64,000 nt of DNA, taken from Crocodylus rhombifer. Its lineage: Eukaryota > Chordata > Crocodylia > Crocodylidae. Below the pieces are notes generated by a model, which was given only the letters and a program-made list of their open reading frames with translations, searched no databases and had not been told where the DNA came from. Positions 35,938 through 47,960 of the stretch are shown in pieces. The DNA is taken from assembly GCA_038503035.1 (NCBI GenBank), contig JAVSML010025166.1, forward strand, positions 310,001 through 374,000. The letters are read 5' to 3'. Made by a program: the position numbers and the translations under genes. How positions within the stretch are numbered: the stretch's first letter is position 1; the number at the start of each line of letters is the position of its first letter.

Positions 35938-37599
35938 CTGCAAGTTATACAAATGATTTCTGTAACAACACGAAAAAGATGGATTTTACACCTTGATTAT
36001 AGTATTAGGAACAGCAGAACGAGTTCCAGCAGTAAGATCATATGCTGGATACATTACAGAAAACCTGTTACGCTAATCATCAAGTACAGTAAAAAAAGAC
36101 TAACAACTATAATGTGACTCCTGGAATTACAACATAGTTATCTCTGCTGCAACCTGACTGAGTATTTACTTACCTCTACCTAGAAAATCATGTTTGATTT
36201 TTTACTCTGGAACTTTAATACTACATGCTGACCAAAGCAGAGCAAGCAATTAGGGACTGACATGAGGGAAAATTCCAATTTCCCTGTGCTCACAACTAGT
36301 GACTAACAATTGCAGGTTTGAGACCCTACAGCAACCAATTCCTGCTATAAGTAGTAGTGAGCTGCTCCATGATGCAGCCACATTTTTCTCTTATCCCAAA
36401 TTCTCATGAAGAGTGGAACCCCTACAAGATTATCATGTATAAAGGATATTTACTCAAAAACCCAGCTACAAGGGAGTTGCACAAACAAAAAGATAGAATA
36501 CACAAACAAAATCCCTGCCACGTTATATCACTCAAGCTTTTCATTTTCTCCCATGAACAATTAAACGGTTGAAGCTAGATAATAGTCAGGGGTCACGAAC
36601 TACAACACGTTCTTTTGCATACAGGAAATACTGAAGGTTTCCACCAACAATAGTCTACCAAACACTTAGCAACTATGACTGACTTTAATAGTGAACACTT
36701 TCTCTCTCATTCTATAATATTAGTATTACACACTAAAACCATTTACGGTCAACTTTGATGACGGGACAGATCCAAGCTACCAACAAATTAGTTTGCAGCT
36801 CAATCATACTGACTGTATTTATTCACAGACTATGCATCTAATGCGTAGCAGCTTTAAGTCTCATTTCAACAGACTACAAGGTGAGTTCTAACCTGCATAG
36901 ATTAAAATACAATTTAAACAGGTATCATAAACACAAAATTCTCTTTAGAGCCAACTGAAAAAAAAAAATCTCTCTGACTTAAGATCACCAATACAGAACC
37001 AGCATCTTTCTGTTTATACAGCCCAATGTAGCCCCAAACTCTGATGCTTCATAAGCAATTAAAAAGTTAATATTAAATAAATCAGCTGAGTCAATTTCAA
37101 AATAGCGGAAGAGAAAAAAAATCAAATTGTTATAGTTTTTAAGACAGAAAGCTTGCTTTGACATTCAGCTGTAAAGTGCCACTGCTTGACTTACAAAAAG
37201 CAAATCCCTCCAAACACCAGTGGAGAATCATTTGGTCACAACACATCTAGGGTTTAAAACCCATTGGGGGGGGGGGGGGAGGAAGCCCTTAATACTTTTA
37301 AAGTCATTTCCCCCCCCCCAACAGTCCTTTCAGTTTCAAAAGACAGCATGCTGCAAACAATCCATGCTTTGAACACCTTGAAGAGGCCAACCTGGGCAAG
37401 GTGTCCTGCCAGTCTCCCAGCACAGCAGGGCCCACAGCAAGGTCACCCATCTGTGACACCATAAAGCACAGATGCTGTGTCCCCGGCCTGGCTGATGCTC
37501 TGGAGCTGCACCAGCTGCCTCTGGAGGAGTCACGAGCACAGCTAACGACCCCCTCCACGGCTTCAGCAGGCATCAGCTGCTCTCAGAGGGTCGCTTCTC
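35938..37599. other. GHITM intron 1
   Basis: No gene or clear transposon. G- and C-runs flank about 37264-37320. Confidence 0.45.
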
Positions 37600-38420
37600 A
37601 GGCCTTTCACTTGCCCCAGACCCGCGACTCCCAGGAGGGACGCACTGGGGGCACTGGGCGGGGCTGCTGCAGCCGGCTAAAAGCTTAGAGAAAACCAGCG
37701 CAGCTGGGCAGCGCAACCCTCCACCCCCGTGTCTCAAGAGGTTGCCCCTTCCCAGCGGGCCCCGCACCCACCCCGCAGAAGGGGCTGCGGCACCGAGGCG
37801 GAGATGTAGTGAACGCCGCGACCCCTGACCTGCCGCCGCACAACCGCTACGCAGCGAACCTGGGCAGGAAGTGACGTAAGAACAGGCGCAGCCCCCAGCT
37901 CTCACGTGATGCCCAGGCAGCGACACCGGCCATTGGTTTCATTAGCTTGGGACAAAGACGCCACTCGCGGCCTTCTTTAGTAAGGGCAGGGAGCCAAAGA
38001 CGCTTCTGGAAGCCATTTTGAATAAAGGGCGTCTGAAGCCATTCGGAAGGAAGACGCCAACGCCGCCGGTAGCCATCTTAGAAGAGGGCAAGGAGCCATT
38101 TTGCATTTGGTGAAGGAAACCAGCGGCAGCCATTTTGAGCGAGGGCAGGGATTCCGGCCCGGCTGCGACCGCTTTCCAGCCTCGGTTCGGCGCGTCCCTG
38201 AGGGCGCCTGATTCCCTGGGCCTGGGCCGGAGCTCGAGCGTCAGAGACGCTGCAGCAGTTTCCTCGGGCGGTGCCGTGGTGCTGTGCACGAAGTTCTACG
38301 CTTAGGCTGCGGCCGCCTTGCTCCGAGCCCGCTGCGAGTCCTAGGCGCGGGGATCCGTCCCGTAGCCCCTGCCCAAGCGCAGCGGAGCCGTTGGCAGTTG
38401 CCTCTTTCCTTGTAACAACA
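37600..38420 (-). promoter_or_regulatory. GHITM: CpG-rich GHITM promoter and probable non-coding exon 1
   Basis: CpG dinucleotides are dense here and scarce elsewhere in the window. On the minus strand there is a CCAAT box at 37932-37936, an E-box CACGTG at 37903-37908, and an ETS-plus-CRE composite (AGGAAGTGACGTAAG on the plus strand, about 37866-37880). Such elements are common in promoters of nuclear-encoded mitochondrial genes. GHITM normally has a non-coding first exon. A possible donor (GCGGCGGCAG|GTCAGG) lies at 37830, but the transcription start and exon 1 limits are not resolved. Confidence 0.65.
38012..38136 (-). promoter_or_regulatory. array of five YY1-like motifs
   Basis: GCCAT-based motifs, read as AAAATGGC or AAGATGGC on the minus strand, start at 38012, 38038, 38072, 38095 and 38129, with spacings of 26, 34, 23 and 34. 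Four fit the YY1 core AAnATGGC; the one at 38038 (GCCATTCG) is weaker. The sequence between motifs is only loosely similar. They lie just upstream of, or in, the 5' end of GHITM. Confidence 0.5.
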
Positions 38421-39541
38421 ACTATAAAAGCCCCAAACACCTAATCCTCTTCCCCGCCTCCCCCCAACAGAAGCCATGTGGATGGACGGATCCATGTGTC
38501 CTATTTTCTGCTCCTTTGGGGCTAGCGGGTGCCGGCGGCGGGGACCTGCCTTGCACTGGCAGCTCCCTACGGAGCCCCAGTCTCAGGCATTCAAGTCCTT
38601 GACCCCGTCTCCCACCGCTTGTTCGGTTTCTCCAGGGGCAGGATTTTCCCCTGTTGTGGTCTTCCTGATAGCTATGGTTTTCCTTGTGGCCATCTGTACT
38701 ACTGCACCTGTGTTCGACCTCTGGGCAACGGGTGGTCGAGGCCTCATCAGAGTCACCTTTATCTTGGTCTCACTACAAATCATCCTCCCCCCTAATAACC
38801 GTATTTCCAGTTTTATGAAAGTGGGCAACGGGGGATGGAGGCAAGTGATATGCCTGTGCCCCACTCCTGCCCCTCAATCCCATGCCATAGCCCTGCCCCT
38901 CCTGACCCACAGTACCCTCCCCCCAGATTATGCTGGTGCCCCTTACTCCCAACACCCAGCCCCCCATCCTTGTTGACAGCCCTCACTGCTGATCCTCAGC
39001 CTTCTGGCCCTGCCTGTGCCCCGCACCCCAACCCACAGTCCCCCACCCCTGGTGTTCCTCACTCCCAAGCCACAGCCCCCACCCAGCCCTCCTGGTGCCC
39101 CTCACTCCTGCCCAAGCAGCTCGTTGTTGCCCCTGAATAACTCCCTCCCCTGCTTCCCCCACTGGAGGGGCAGGCTCCTCCCCTGCCCACCCTGCTGTAG
39201 CCCCCTTGCCCAGGCAGCTTCCCCCATCATCAGTAGGCTCCCACCCCCCCTACTCACCCATCCCCCCACAGTCCCCAAGCCCTGGTCCTCCAACCCCCGT
39301 CCCCCCATAGACTTACTTGCCTGCAACTGCTGGGGAGCATGCAGACACACATGATGCCCCTGCCTCCAATCGCCCTCCCCTGCTGCCCCCAGCCCAAGCA
39401 GCTCCTTGCTGGGGCAAGCCAGGAAGTGTCAGGAAAAACTTCAAAGCTGAGCAGAGCAGAATCCCAGGCATTTATTGATATTTAAAAAAACCTCCCAAAT
39501 AGAGGACATGTCCAGGAAAACCTGGACATATGGTAACCCTA
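38421..39541. repeat. upstream flank with C-rich tract and a decayed DNA-element end
   Basis: 38860-39420 is strongly C-rich on the plus strand (CCCCACTCC-type units), which explains its long frames. The final part (about 39480-39541) ends AAACCTGGACATATGGTAACCCTAGT, matching the right end of the CTAGGGT MITE family at 11244. The matching left end was not found. Confidence 0.45.
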
Positions 39542-39859
39542 GTTTAAATTGTATTTTAATCTATTCAAGTTAGACCTCATTTTGTAGTATATTGAAATGA
39601 GAATTAAAATTGTACAATACATCAGGTGCATAGTCTGTGAATAGATATAGTCAATATCATTTAGCTGCAAAATAATTTGTTGGTAACTTGGATCAAATCT
39701 GGTCATAGGTGGTTTCAGTGTGTAATACATGATGTTATAGAGCAGGGGAGAAAGTGTTCACTATTAAAGTAAGTCATACTTGCTGAACATTCAGTAGATT
39801 CCAACCTACAGAGAATTTGCTGGTGGTTACTGTCCCGACTGCTCTGCTGCAGGAACAGT

Positions 39860-40880
39860 GCCTCCTGAAGGGGTGCCTGCACAGTTAGACTGGGATGGGG
39901 GGGGTTGTAACAGGGTGACATCTCTGGCAGCATTTCTAAAGACTGGTGAGTGGGGCACCCTTCAAGTCCTGCTATATTTTCCTCCTCTTCTGGGACCAGC
40001 TTCCCCCCTTTGCTTGCCTGCCATGACTCAATGTCACTTGGTTCTTAAAGAGGGAGGCTGACTCAAAGGTTCCCAGACAGGCTCTAAGGCTCACCACATG
40101 GAGGATAATGAGCTGTTGCCTTAAGGGCAAAATGCATGCTCTGACCTTCCCTTGATGTGCCCCATGCCTGGCAAATGTTTTATAATTTTCTCTTTATGTT
40201 GGGGCCTCAGCTGCTGTGGGCTTACCCACTCTCTCTCTAGCTAGACCTGTCAGCCAAAACCCAATAAGCATGGCTTGACTCCAAGGCTCTAGCTCTTTAG
40301 CCCACTTGGGCTCATGGCCCTTCGTTTCATACTTTCCATGACACCAGGCCTACTGGCCCTTCTACACTGCGCCCCCTGTGGTGTCAGGTTCTTGGGGCCT
40401 CAGCCCCTCTGGTTTTGCCCCTCTTTCTGTAGGACCCACTAGGACCCGGCTTCAAGGCCCCTAGCTTCCATTCTAATGAAGCCTCCTCCTCCCCTACAGC
40501 CTCATCCACAAACCACAGGCCTTAACATTAATTGTAAACAATAGGCCCCTGTGGCCATAAAAGAAAATAAAGGTAGGAGAGGCAATCTACCTGCTTACAT
40601 GCTATTGCGCTTTTGTCTCCCAGCGTGTTGCTTTCTTCCCAGGGAAGCTGCTGTAGCTTCTCCATAGTCATCAAGAGTCCCTGGCCCTGGCCTTCTCTGC
40701 CTGAGGGTTATATGGTTTCCCTTCTGGTCACCTGACCAGCCAGCAGGGCTCAATCCTTAACCCCTGCTCAACTGGACAACTACACCTGGAAAGTTCTGGA
40801 TTTAAAAGAGCTGCCTTGCTTCCTGGTAACAGGGCTAGGGTTCTCTGTTTCAGGGGTGAAGGTGGGTAGACAGGAGGGAG
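39860..40880 (-). repeat. possible degenerate LTR related to the other long LTRs
   Basis: CCCTTCTGGTCACCTGACCAGCC at about 40717 closely resembles CCCTTCTGGTCATGTGACCAGCC at about 61950 inside the long solo LTR. Both lie in similar pyrimidine-rich context. The boundaries were not found. Confidence 0.35.
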
Positions 40881-40884
40881 GAGA

Positions 40885-41584
40885 CTAGGGTGACCACCTT
40901 TGCAAAATGGAAAGGTGGGATGCATGCCTGTCCCACCTCCCAGCTGCCGGTGGCACAGCTGGAGCAGAGCTGAGCAGGGGGTGTGCGCAGATGTGGACTG
41001 TGGGTTCAGGGCTCCCTGCCTTTCCTGCAGGAACCCCATGCCTGCCACATGCCCTGCCTGCCTTCCTGGCAGCAGCCGGTGGCACAACTTGATGCTGCCA
41101 CTGCCTCTGCTGCACGGGTAAAGGACACCTTGCCATGGTGGTGCAGCCACTGCAGAGCTCCTGGGGTGAGGGCGGCAGGGTGGGGAGCCCTGAGCCTCAG
41201 TGGCCAGTCTGCATCTACCCCTGCCTTACGCACAAATGGGGGGGGGCATGTGCCCCCCATCCCCACCCCCAGGAGTGCACACAGCATCAGGGAGCGTGAT
41301 ATTGTAGATCTGGGACAAATGCTGTCCTGAAGTCATGCAGCTCAGGATCTTGCAACATGCAATATTCATATAGTGGTAAAAAATAAATCATGTTTTTGCA
41401 GTATTCCAAATGACAGAAATTCTGTAGCAGAGACTGGATTTGCAATTTTATCTTTGTTGTCCTTAAAATAAAAAAAAAGAAATGAAATATATTATGGGCA
41501 CATTAGAACACCTGCTAAATATAGGACTTGATGTTCCTATTCCAGGATGGTCCTTCCCAATTAAGGAGGGGTGGTCACCCTAAA
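40885..41584. mobile_element. 700-bp DNA element with CTAGGGTGACCACC ends
   Basis: The left end CTAGGGTGACCACC and right end GGTGGTCACCCTAAA are inverted. Both are flanked by GGAGA (40880-40884 and 41585-41589). The interior is GC-rich without a transposase. It is related at the tips to the 186-bp MITE at 11059. Confidence 0.7.
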
Positions 41585-42250
41585 GGAGACAACAGATCAA
41601 TTGCCAACATTTATCTCCTCTTGATGGGAGAGACATTTGCTGATATCATTTGGCAGCCCAGAAGTTACAGGTCAGCCCCAAATCCTCCCCCTCATTTCTC
41701 TCCCCCTGTTGCTTTGCTTCCTCAAGTCTACCTGTTTCGTCATCCTCACTCTCTCTCCTCCAAGGTGGAGTTCTCAAACAACCATAAGAAAACTGGAAAC
41801 CCAATTCCAGCAGAAAGTTCAGAGGAGCTAGGTACTTTATTTCACTGGCATCTTTGAAAATTTCAGGCTTGGTGTCTTTCTACATCAACAGAACCCAATA
41901 ATACAGGTTTGTATCATCAATCTGCTCAGCATGTGGGTCTTTGTCCTGGCACGTGTTTGGAAAGTGCCTAGTGGATGCTCTTACGATCAAAACAATTCAC
42001 TGCAGGGGTTGACTGCAGGGATTGTGCAGTCTGGTCTGGTCTGGTGTATTTTGTGTCTTCTGTACTGTAAAATAATTTCTCTTTGTTTCCAGCAGGTGGC
42101 ATTAGCTGTGTGAAAATAAATTAGATTAAGGTTTTAAAAAGTTAACTTCACCTTCAAGAAGCATAATAGTCTATCCTGGTGTGTAATTTTCCCTCCATTT
42201 TGTCAGACACTCTGTTTAGAAGAGGCTGACATGTAATTGCTCCATCAGTT
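41585..42250. other. intergenic, nothing recognised
   Basis: No gene or repeat end was recognised. Confidence 0.4.
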
Positions 42251-43280
42251 GTTGCCAAAAGGGCTCAGTCATTATCCATAGCAGCCCCTGGAAATGCACC
42301 CAATTTGGCGATCATGGCTTGTGGACAGAGGTGATATCTTTTATGAGACTGTGGAAAAGACTTACCAGATGAGGGACGGAGGTGGTGGGATGCCAGGCCG
42401 GAAAATGAACATGGTGAAAGTGAAACTGCAGCAGGCAGAGCTGCCGCGGATAAAAATAAAAGGAAAAAAGCAGCCAAGCCCAAAAGAGCTGGGACTGGCT
42501 CCCTCATCAGTGTGGGCATGCTGTATAATGCTGGGGCTGATTGGCTGGCCAGACCCCCAGGTCCGGGATAAAAGACCCAGTGGAAGACAAGCGGGAGGGA
42601 CCAGAAGTGGAGTCCCCAACCAGCCTGGAGGGGCCAGAGCCAACAGACAGTCCCAGTGAGGGGACCTGGTGGTTACCCCAGGAAAGGGTCTCCACAAGAG
42701 CACAGGGCCAGAGAGGGCCCAAGGATTTACTTACAGGGTTTGCGTGGACAGAGGAAGTCTGCGGTGAAGACTGGAGCCCAGCAGAACCCAGCAGTACCAG
42801 GATCCAGACGTGGCTGACGGACAGCAAGAACCAAACCTGGGTAAGAGGCAACACGCTGGGGGGCGGAACAATACTGAAGATGGACAATGTATAAACAGAG
42901 AAAAGGGGGCTGTAGGAAGCGCTCGGGATAAAAACACCACCCCTATCCTGTGGCCATAAAATTCCAAGAACCAGAGCACCAAGAAGGTACAGAACATCAA
43001 CTTCAACAACACAGGTGGTGACATCGTGGTTGGCGTTAGGTGGGGTGTAGGGGAGGCAGAGCCCCATAAAGGAGGAACAGCAGGAACAACCAAGGGGAGG
43101 CTCCAGGGGAGTTGGGACCAAACATTGTCCTCCCAATCTGAAAGTAATCATCATCAAAGGCGTGGCAGGATAGGCCCCCTGGGGAACTGACCCAACGTCA
43201 TCCCAATAACCAAACTGTTCATTCATAAGAACAAGGGTGAGGTTCAAGAGGAACCCCCATACACGATGCCCAGGGGAGAG
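42250..43280. repeat. LTR-like or unclassified repeat with an open 246-codon minus frame
   Basis: GCTGATTGGCTGGCC and GTCCGGGATAAAAGACC near 42540-42575 look like the CAAT/TATA region of an LTR on the plus strand. The minus strand is open for 246 codons (43247-42507), rich in Leu, Ser, Pro and Val, and resembles no family I know. No TG...CA ends or duplication were found, so this is tentative. I do not call the frame a gene. Confidence 0.3.
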
Positions 43281-43284
43281 ATAT

Positions 43285-43375
43285 AGGAAACTATAAAGAC
43301 CAACAAGATTTTTGCAAAAAAAAAATTCTTTAATTGCAAGCTTTCAGGCACAACCATCCTTCATCAGGAATCAGA
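43285..43375. repeat. short interspersed repeat
   Basis: The stretch with GCAAGCTTTCAGGCACAACC and CTTCATCAGG shares its motif order with 16610-16760 in reverse. Confidence 0.4.
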
Positions 43376-43866
43376 GAAAAGATTGTAAAAGTTCTCCTGG
43401 GTAGAAATGAAAGTTCATATTTCATAGGATTTCACAGAGGAGTGAATAGATAGATAAACCCTCTGGGCATCAGTTCTTAGCTGGTAAGGAGTCTCAGCTT
43501 TCCTGTAAGGTTGTGATGATGCAAATTGATGAAAGAACCTGGATCATCAAATGAACCCTCAAAATCCAGAGGCCTAAATGCGCAACCTTGAGTCTTCCTG
43601 TAATCTGGCAATTCATTAATCTTTGGTACTGTCCTTTCAGGGCCATCACTACCTCTCCTGCATAAGTTGGGGCTGTGGGAGAACCCAAGCTCAGATTCTC
43701 CTCTGGGGTCCAAGATAGGGGGATCTGTAAAACAGCTACTTCTCTCTATGATTCTTCATTTTTTCTCTACTTTCTCTATTTATCAACCTCTCCCCTCAAC
43801 ATTACTACAGCTTTTGTCTCCACCAGACCCAAGCTTTGACACTCTTCCAAATCTGTCTCTCAGTTT

Positions 43867-44485
43867 TCATAGATTCATAGAGTTAGAAGGGACCTCAGTG
43901 GCCCATCTAGTCCGACTCCCTGCCCCTGGCAGGCAAGAAAGAGTCACCAACCCTGGGATCATCTGATCCCAGCCATGTGCCTGTCTAGTCTCTTCTTGAA
44001 GACCCCCAAGGATGGGGCAAGCACCACCTCCCTTGGGAGTCCATTCCAGATTCTGGCAACCCTGATCATGAAGAACTTTTTCCTAATGTCCAGCCAAAAC
44101 CTTCTTCGTAGTAGCTTATGGCCATTGTTCCTTGTCGTTCCAGGGATGTCCTGGTGAACAGGTTGTCGCCTACTTCATGTTGCTCTCCCCTTATGAATTT
44201 GTACGCTGCCACAAGGTCCCCTCTCAGCCTTCTCTTGGTGAGGCTGAAGAGGTGAAGGTCCCTTAGCTTTTCCTCATAGGGCCTACCCTGCAGGCCTCTA
44301 ATCAGGCAAGTAGCTCTTCTTTGGACCCTCTCCAGGTTGTCCGCATCCTGCTTGAACTGTGGTGTCCAGAACTGGATGCAGTACTCCAGCTGCGGTCTGA
44401 CCAGTGCTGCGTAGAGGGGGAGAATCAATTCCCTGGACCTGTTTGTGAAGCACTTACGGATGCACAACAAGGTGCAATCCATTTT
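43867..44485 (-). mobile_element. 5'-truncated CR1 LINE
   Basis: A 3' tip with TCATAGATTCATAGAGTTAG at the left. The minus frame 44482-44066 encodes the reverse transcriptase thumb ([38 protein letters not shown], then [20 protein letters not shown]). It is truncated just upstream of this region. Confidence 0.9.
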
Positions 44486-46993
44486 AACTGAACCATTCTT
44501 TTCTCAGTTAAAAGGGATTCTTTTCTGGGCCATTCTTTCTGGGCGATAGCCCTTTTTAGCATCTGTTTCTAATTGTTCCCTAGTCACAGGCAAGGAGGTA
44601 ATTAGGCCTTCTTGGCTGTTATGGCAAGTCTGTATACCCTATCCAGGAGTATTATTTGGTTCTATTCTAAGTGTTCTTTTTAATAACGACAATGTGTATT
44701 CAATGGCATATGGCAATGTATGTACAAATAAGTTTGTATAAATTTGTACAAAATAAATTGATTTTGCTGTAGCAGTATTCTGTATGTATGCATGATACTG
44801 CAGGCAAACAAAGAACACTGTAAAGCTATAGGTATTGATGTTCAAAAAGCCCAAGGTGGAATCAATCTAAATTATATGTTTTTCTGTAAGTGGTATAGTT
44901 TAGATTGGTAGTGAACAGAACATACGTTCTCCCCCGACTTTTTTTTTTGGAGGGGGGGAGTGGCTATTTTTAAACCAGTCTGTATATGCCAAACTTCTGT
45001 CCTGATATGGGTACAGACCAGTTTCTGATCACTAATGACAGTAAAAGTGTAATGTCTGTACCTGGCCTAAGAATCTTGAGGTAGAAATCAAAACCAGGAT
45101 TTGAAGATAAACTGAAGTAAATTCTGGATTCAAAGTCATAAAAGATTGTGAGGTTAGCTAATGTATGTCCTCCTATCATTTCTTTTTTTTTCTTTTTTAA
45201 TAATAAGAAAGCTAATCAAATATGTGAGTGGAGTGTTGGAAGGAGCAAAGTCTGAGTGAAGAGTGAAAGAGTGGTAGAAAAGTAACAAGAACATGGAATC
45301 TGAGGGAGAGGTGTGAATGGAAACAGTAAGTTTGTAAGATGTACAAGATTAGAATAGTCCAGGATGATGAAGACAAGTAATGGATTAAGGGCCTGATTCT
45401 TACTTACTTGAAAGCCTCACTACCTATGTTACACTCCTTCAGTATAAATGAAAATCCAGCCACTAGACCTTTAAAGTCCACTGAATTAACTACAGCCTCA
45501 GGGTCCTGTAGGATTGAAGAAAGTGCTAATTTTTAGGCTACTATGAATGTTATTTGTTAATTTAAAAGTTTACAGCATTTCTTTTAGGCTTGTAAAAGCC
45601 TAAACACTTTATCACACTTATTTGCAAAAGGATTTAATACACTGTAAGAGGACAGTGGCGTGCTGCCTTGGAGCCGAGTTGTCTCTGTGCTGAAATTATA
45701 GTGTTCTGTTGTTTGAAAAATCTTCTGCCATGCCTTGATGTTAGAGAGAGAGGTTTCAAAACACTTTTGGAAGACAAAAGGGTTAGTTATAGGCTCAAGA
45801 AGTTGAGCTTTTCTTCGCAGGGCTCCACCATTCCCATAACCTGCCCTAACCACACCAGATGTTCTGGGCATGTTGTTGCTCACCTATAGTACTGAGGATC
45901 CGGTCTCAGTTTTATGGATCCCTTTGCCGGAGGGACTCCTCGTAAGTTGGCTGCTTGCCCCGTTCTTCCCTGCACGGGTCCCAAGACAGCCTCTTCTTAG
46001 TTTTAATCCCACCCTTATCCTCAGAGTCAGGATGGATTTACCCTCTCCTTGGGTGTAATCTCGTCTTAGTTCTCCTTTAGGTCCCTGAAGCAGTTATCTT
46101 CACCCCTCAAGACTGGACTCACTGACAGAGCAGTTTCCTCCGTTTCTATGCTGGCTTTCACTGACAGAGCAGCCTCTTGTGCCTCTTCACTGGCTCCCAC
46201 CAGGTAAGTTGGGGGATTGGGGCTTTCCTCCACGCCCCGGAGTCAGTTCTCTCTTTCTTGGTCTCCGCCATCTTCTTTCTCCTGGCCTCATATCCCCCTT
46301 CTTTGATCTGACCCTGGACACTCCCTCAGTGTCCCTTTAAATTTCCTTCCTGGCTGGCTGGGTCTGCCGTGGTAGCATCCAATTTACTGCCTTCCTGATC
46401 CAGCTATTTTTTCTTTAACTTTTTTGGCGCGGTTTTTTCCCTCTTCTTTGGCTGCACCATTCTCCCTATTCTGGGCTCAAGCCCTGGCAGCTGGGTTTGC
46501 TGCAGTAGCCTTTGACCTGTCGTGACCCCAGGTTGCCTTAATTAGTTGTGGTGTGGCATCTTTCCTGTCCTCCTTCACCACAGTTTTCTCAGTATCCCTC
46601 AGTAAGTTTCTTTCCTTTGTTTTATTCTTTGCTTTCTCATGGTAGGGTGCTTCAGCCACCTTGTCATATACACACATTAATATTTCTATTTAAAATTCAA
46701 CTTATAATAGTGCACAAAAACAACAAAACACAACTCTTATATCACAACATTGTAGGTGCAGAAAACTTCAAGCACTTCAACTCCATTCATAGATCCATCT
46801 GTGTTCCATTTAAAGTATGGCTTTGCAGCATACCAGAACATGAATTAAACCCAAGCTAAAGCGGAGCAAAGTGCACAGGAAGTTCCACAGCAAAAAACGT
46901 GTCATGAAAACCGTTCTCCTAGAAGCTGCTCACATTTTAATGCAGGAGGTCTGATCTGAGCATCTCAGTGAAGCAAAACTGTGAGGTGGGGAG
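44486..46993. other. intergenic, partly repeat-like
   Basis: 45890-46460 is pyrimidine-rich and contains CACTGACAGAGCAG twice, about 40 bases apart. I cannot assign it. The rest is AT-rich with no gene seen. Confidence 0.4.
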
Positions 46994-47943
46994 TGTGGTA
47001 TCTAGTATATGGAATGTATCGGTAAGGGGCCTACAGTGTAACATTCCAGTCTTTCCCCTGGATGCCCTGTGTGTGTGGTTTGTTGGTGGTGGGTTGTTCT
47101 CCCTGCAAATTGCGAGCATGCGTGTTGCTGAACCGTGTTCCTAATAAAGATAAAGCTGTTTACCATCCTACCAGTCTCTGATGAATGCTGACTCGAGGAC
47201 AGATCCCGAGAGGCACGGAGGTCTGAGTAAGTACCTGTAACAGGGAGCCTTCTCAGGGCCGATTTTCCTGTGGCCCACCCACCTGCTTCTGGGTTAACTG
47301 CCCACTTTCTCACCTGCCATGCCTTGTTATTAATTAATTGATGTTGCTTAAGTGGGAAGCTGCCCATTTCTTGCCCTGATGCCAGGGGGTGCTATCTGCA
47401 GCTCCGTTCCTCCCCTACACCGCAGCCCAAGCCTTGCAAATGGCATCCAGATGTTATCAATATCACTGGCCCCACACTGGGCCCCCTCCTGGCAGGGTGC
47501 AGTTTTAGGTCATTCCAAGGACGAGTCTTCTGACCATTCCCTACAGCTCCTTCCTTACCTCTAGATGGTACCAGCAGCCCTGAAGCCAAGCAAAATTGTT
47601 GCCTGGGTTCCCAGCAACAAAATGCTCTGTTTATATGGGCAGCCCTGAATCTAAAATGGCTGCCCTAATCAGGCACGTGCTGGCTGCTGCCTTCTGGCCC
47701 TTAAAGTACCCCATCCCAGGAACCCCGTCCCCATGGGTGACTCTTGTCTCCTGATACTGGCGGGTCCCCCAGTGGCCGATAGCCAACACAGAAGTGTTGC
47801 CAGCACTTCTCTCAGCACCCCCACGATTTCAGGGGGTGCAACAGCCATCACCCCCCACTCCCTAGCCAGTGAAGGCCAATCTTGGGGGGGCATGTGCTCC
47901 CCCTACGTGTCGCCTATGCCAGTGGCTAAGGGCAGACACTATA
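46994..47943 (+). repeat. Gypsy 5' LTR, interrupted
   Basis: It matches the 3' LTR in pieces: 46994-47222, then 47706 to about 47724, then about 47922-47943. An LTR-like insert (47223-47705) and a further stretch of about 195 bp absent from the 3' copy split it. A polyadenylation signal AATAAA lies near 47144. Confidence 0.75.
47223..47705 (-). mobile_element. LTR-like insertion in the Gypsy 5' LTR
   Basis: It is bounded by GTACC on each side (about 47218-47222 and 47706-47710), and the 3' LTR has the site uninterrupted. It starts TGTAACAGGG. CCAAGCCTTGCAAATGG and neighbours match the 60579-62067 LTR (CCAAGCCTCGCAGATG). A TATAAA on the minus strand near 47632 suggests minus orientation. The right end lacks the usual terminal dinucleotide. 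Confidence 0.55.
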
Positions 47944-47960
47944 TGGTGTCAGATGTGACC
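47944..47960 (+). other. Gypsy primer binding site
   Basis: TGGTGTCAGATGTGACC follows the LTR. The first nine bases match the 3' end of tRNA-Leu read in complement. The rest has drifted. Confidence 0.6.

Noticed and set aside
38476..38976. 166-codon plus-strand frame next to the GHITM CpG island, as a divergent gene
   Set aside because: Its second half runs into a low-complexity C-rich tract, the sequence matches no family I know, and no splice or conservation signal supports it.
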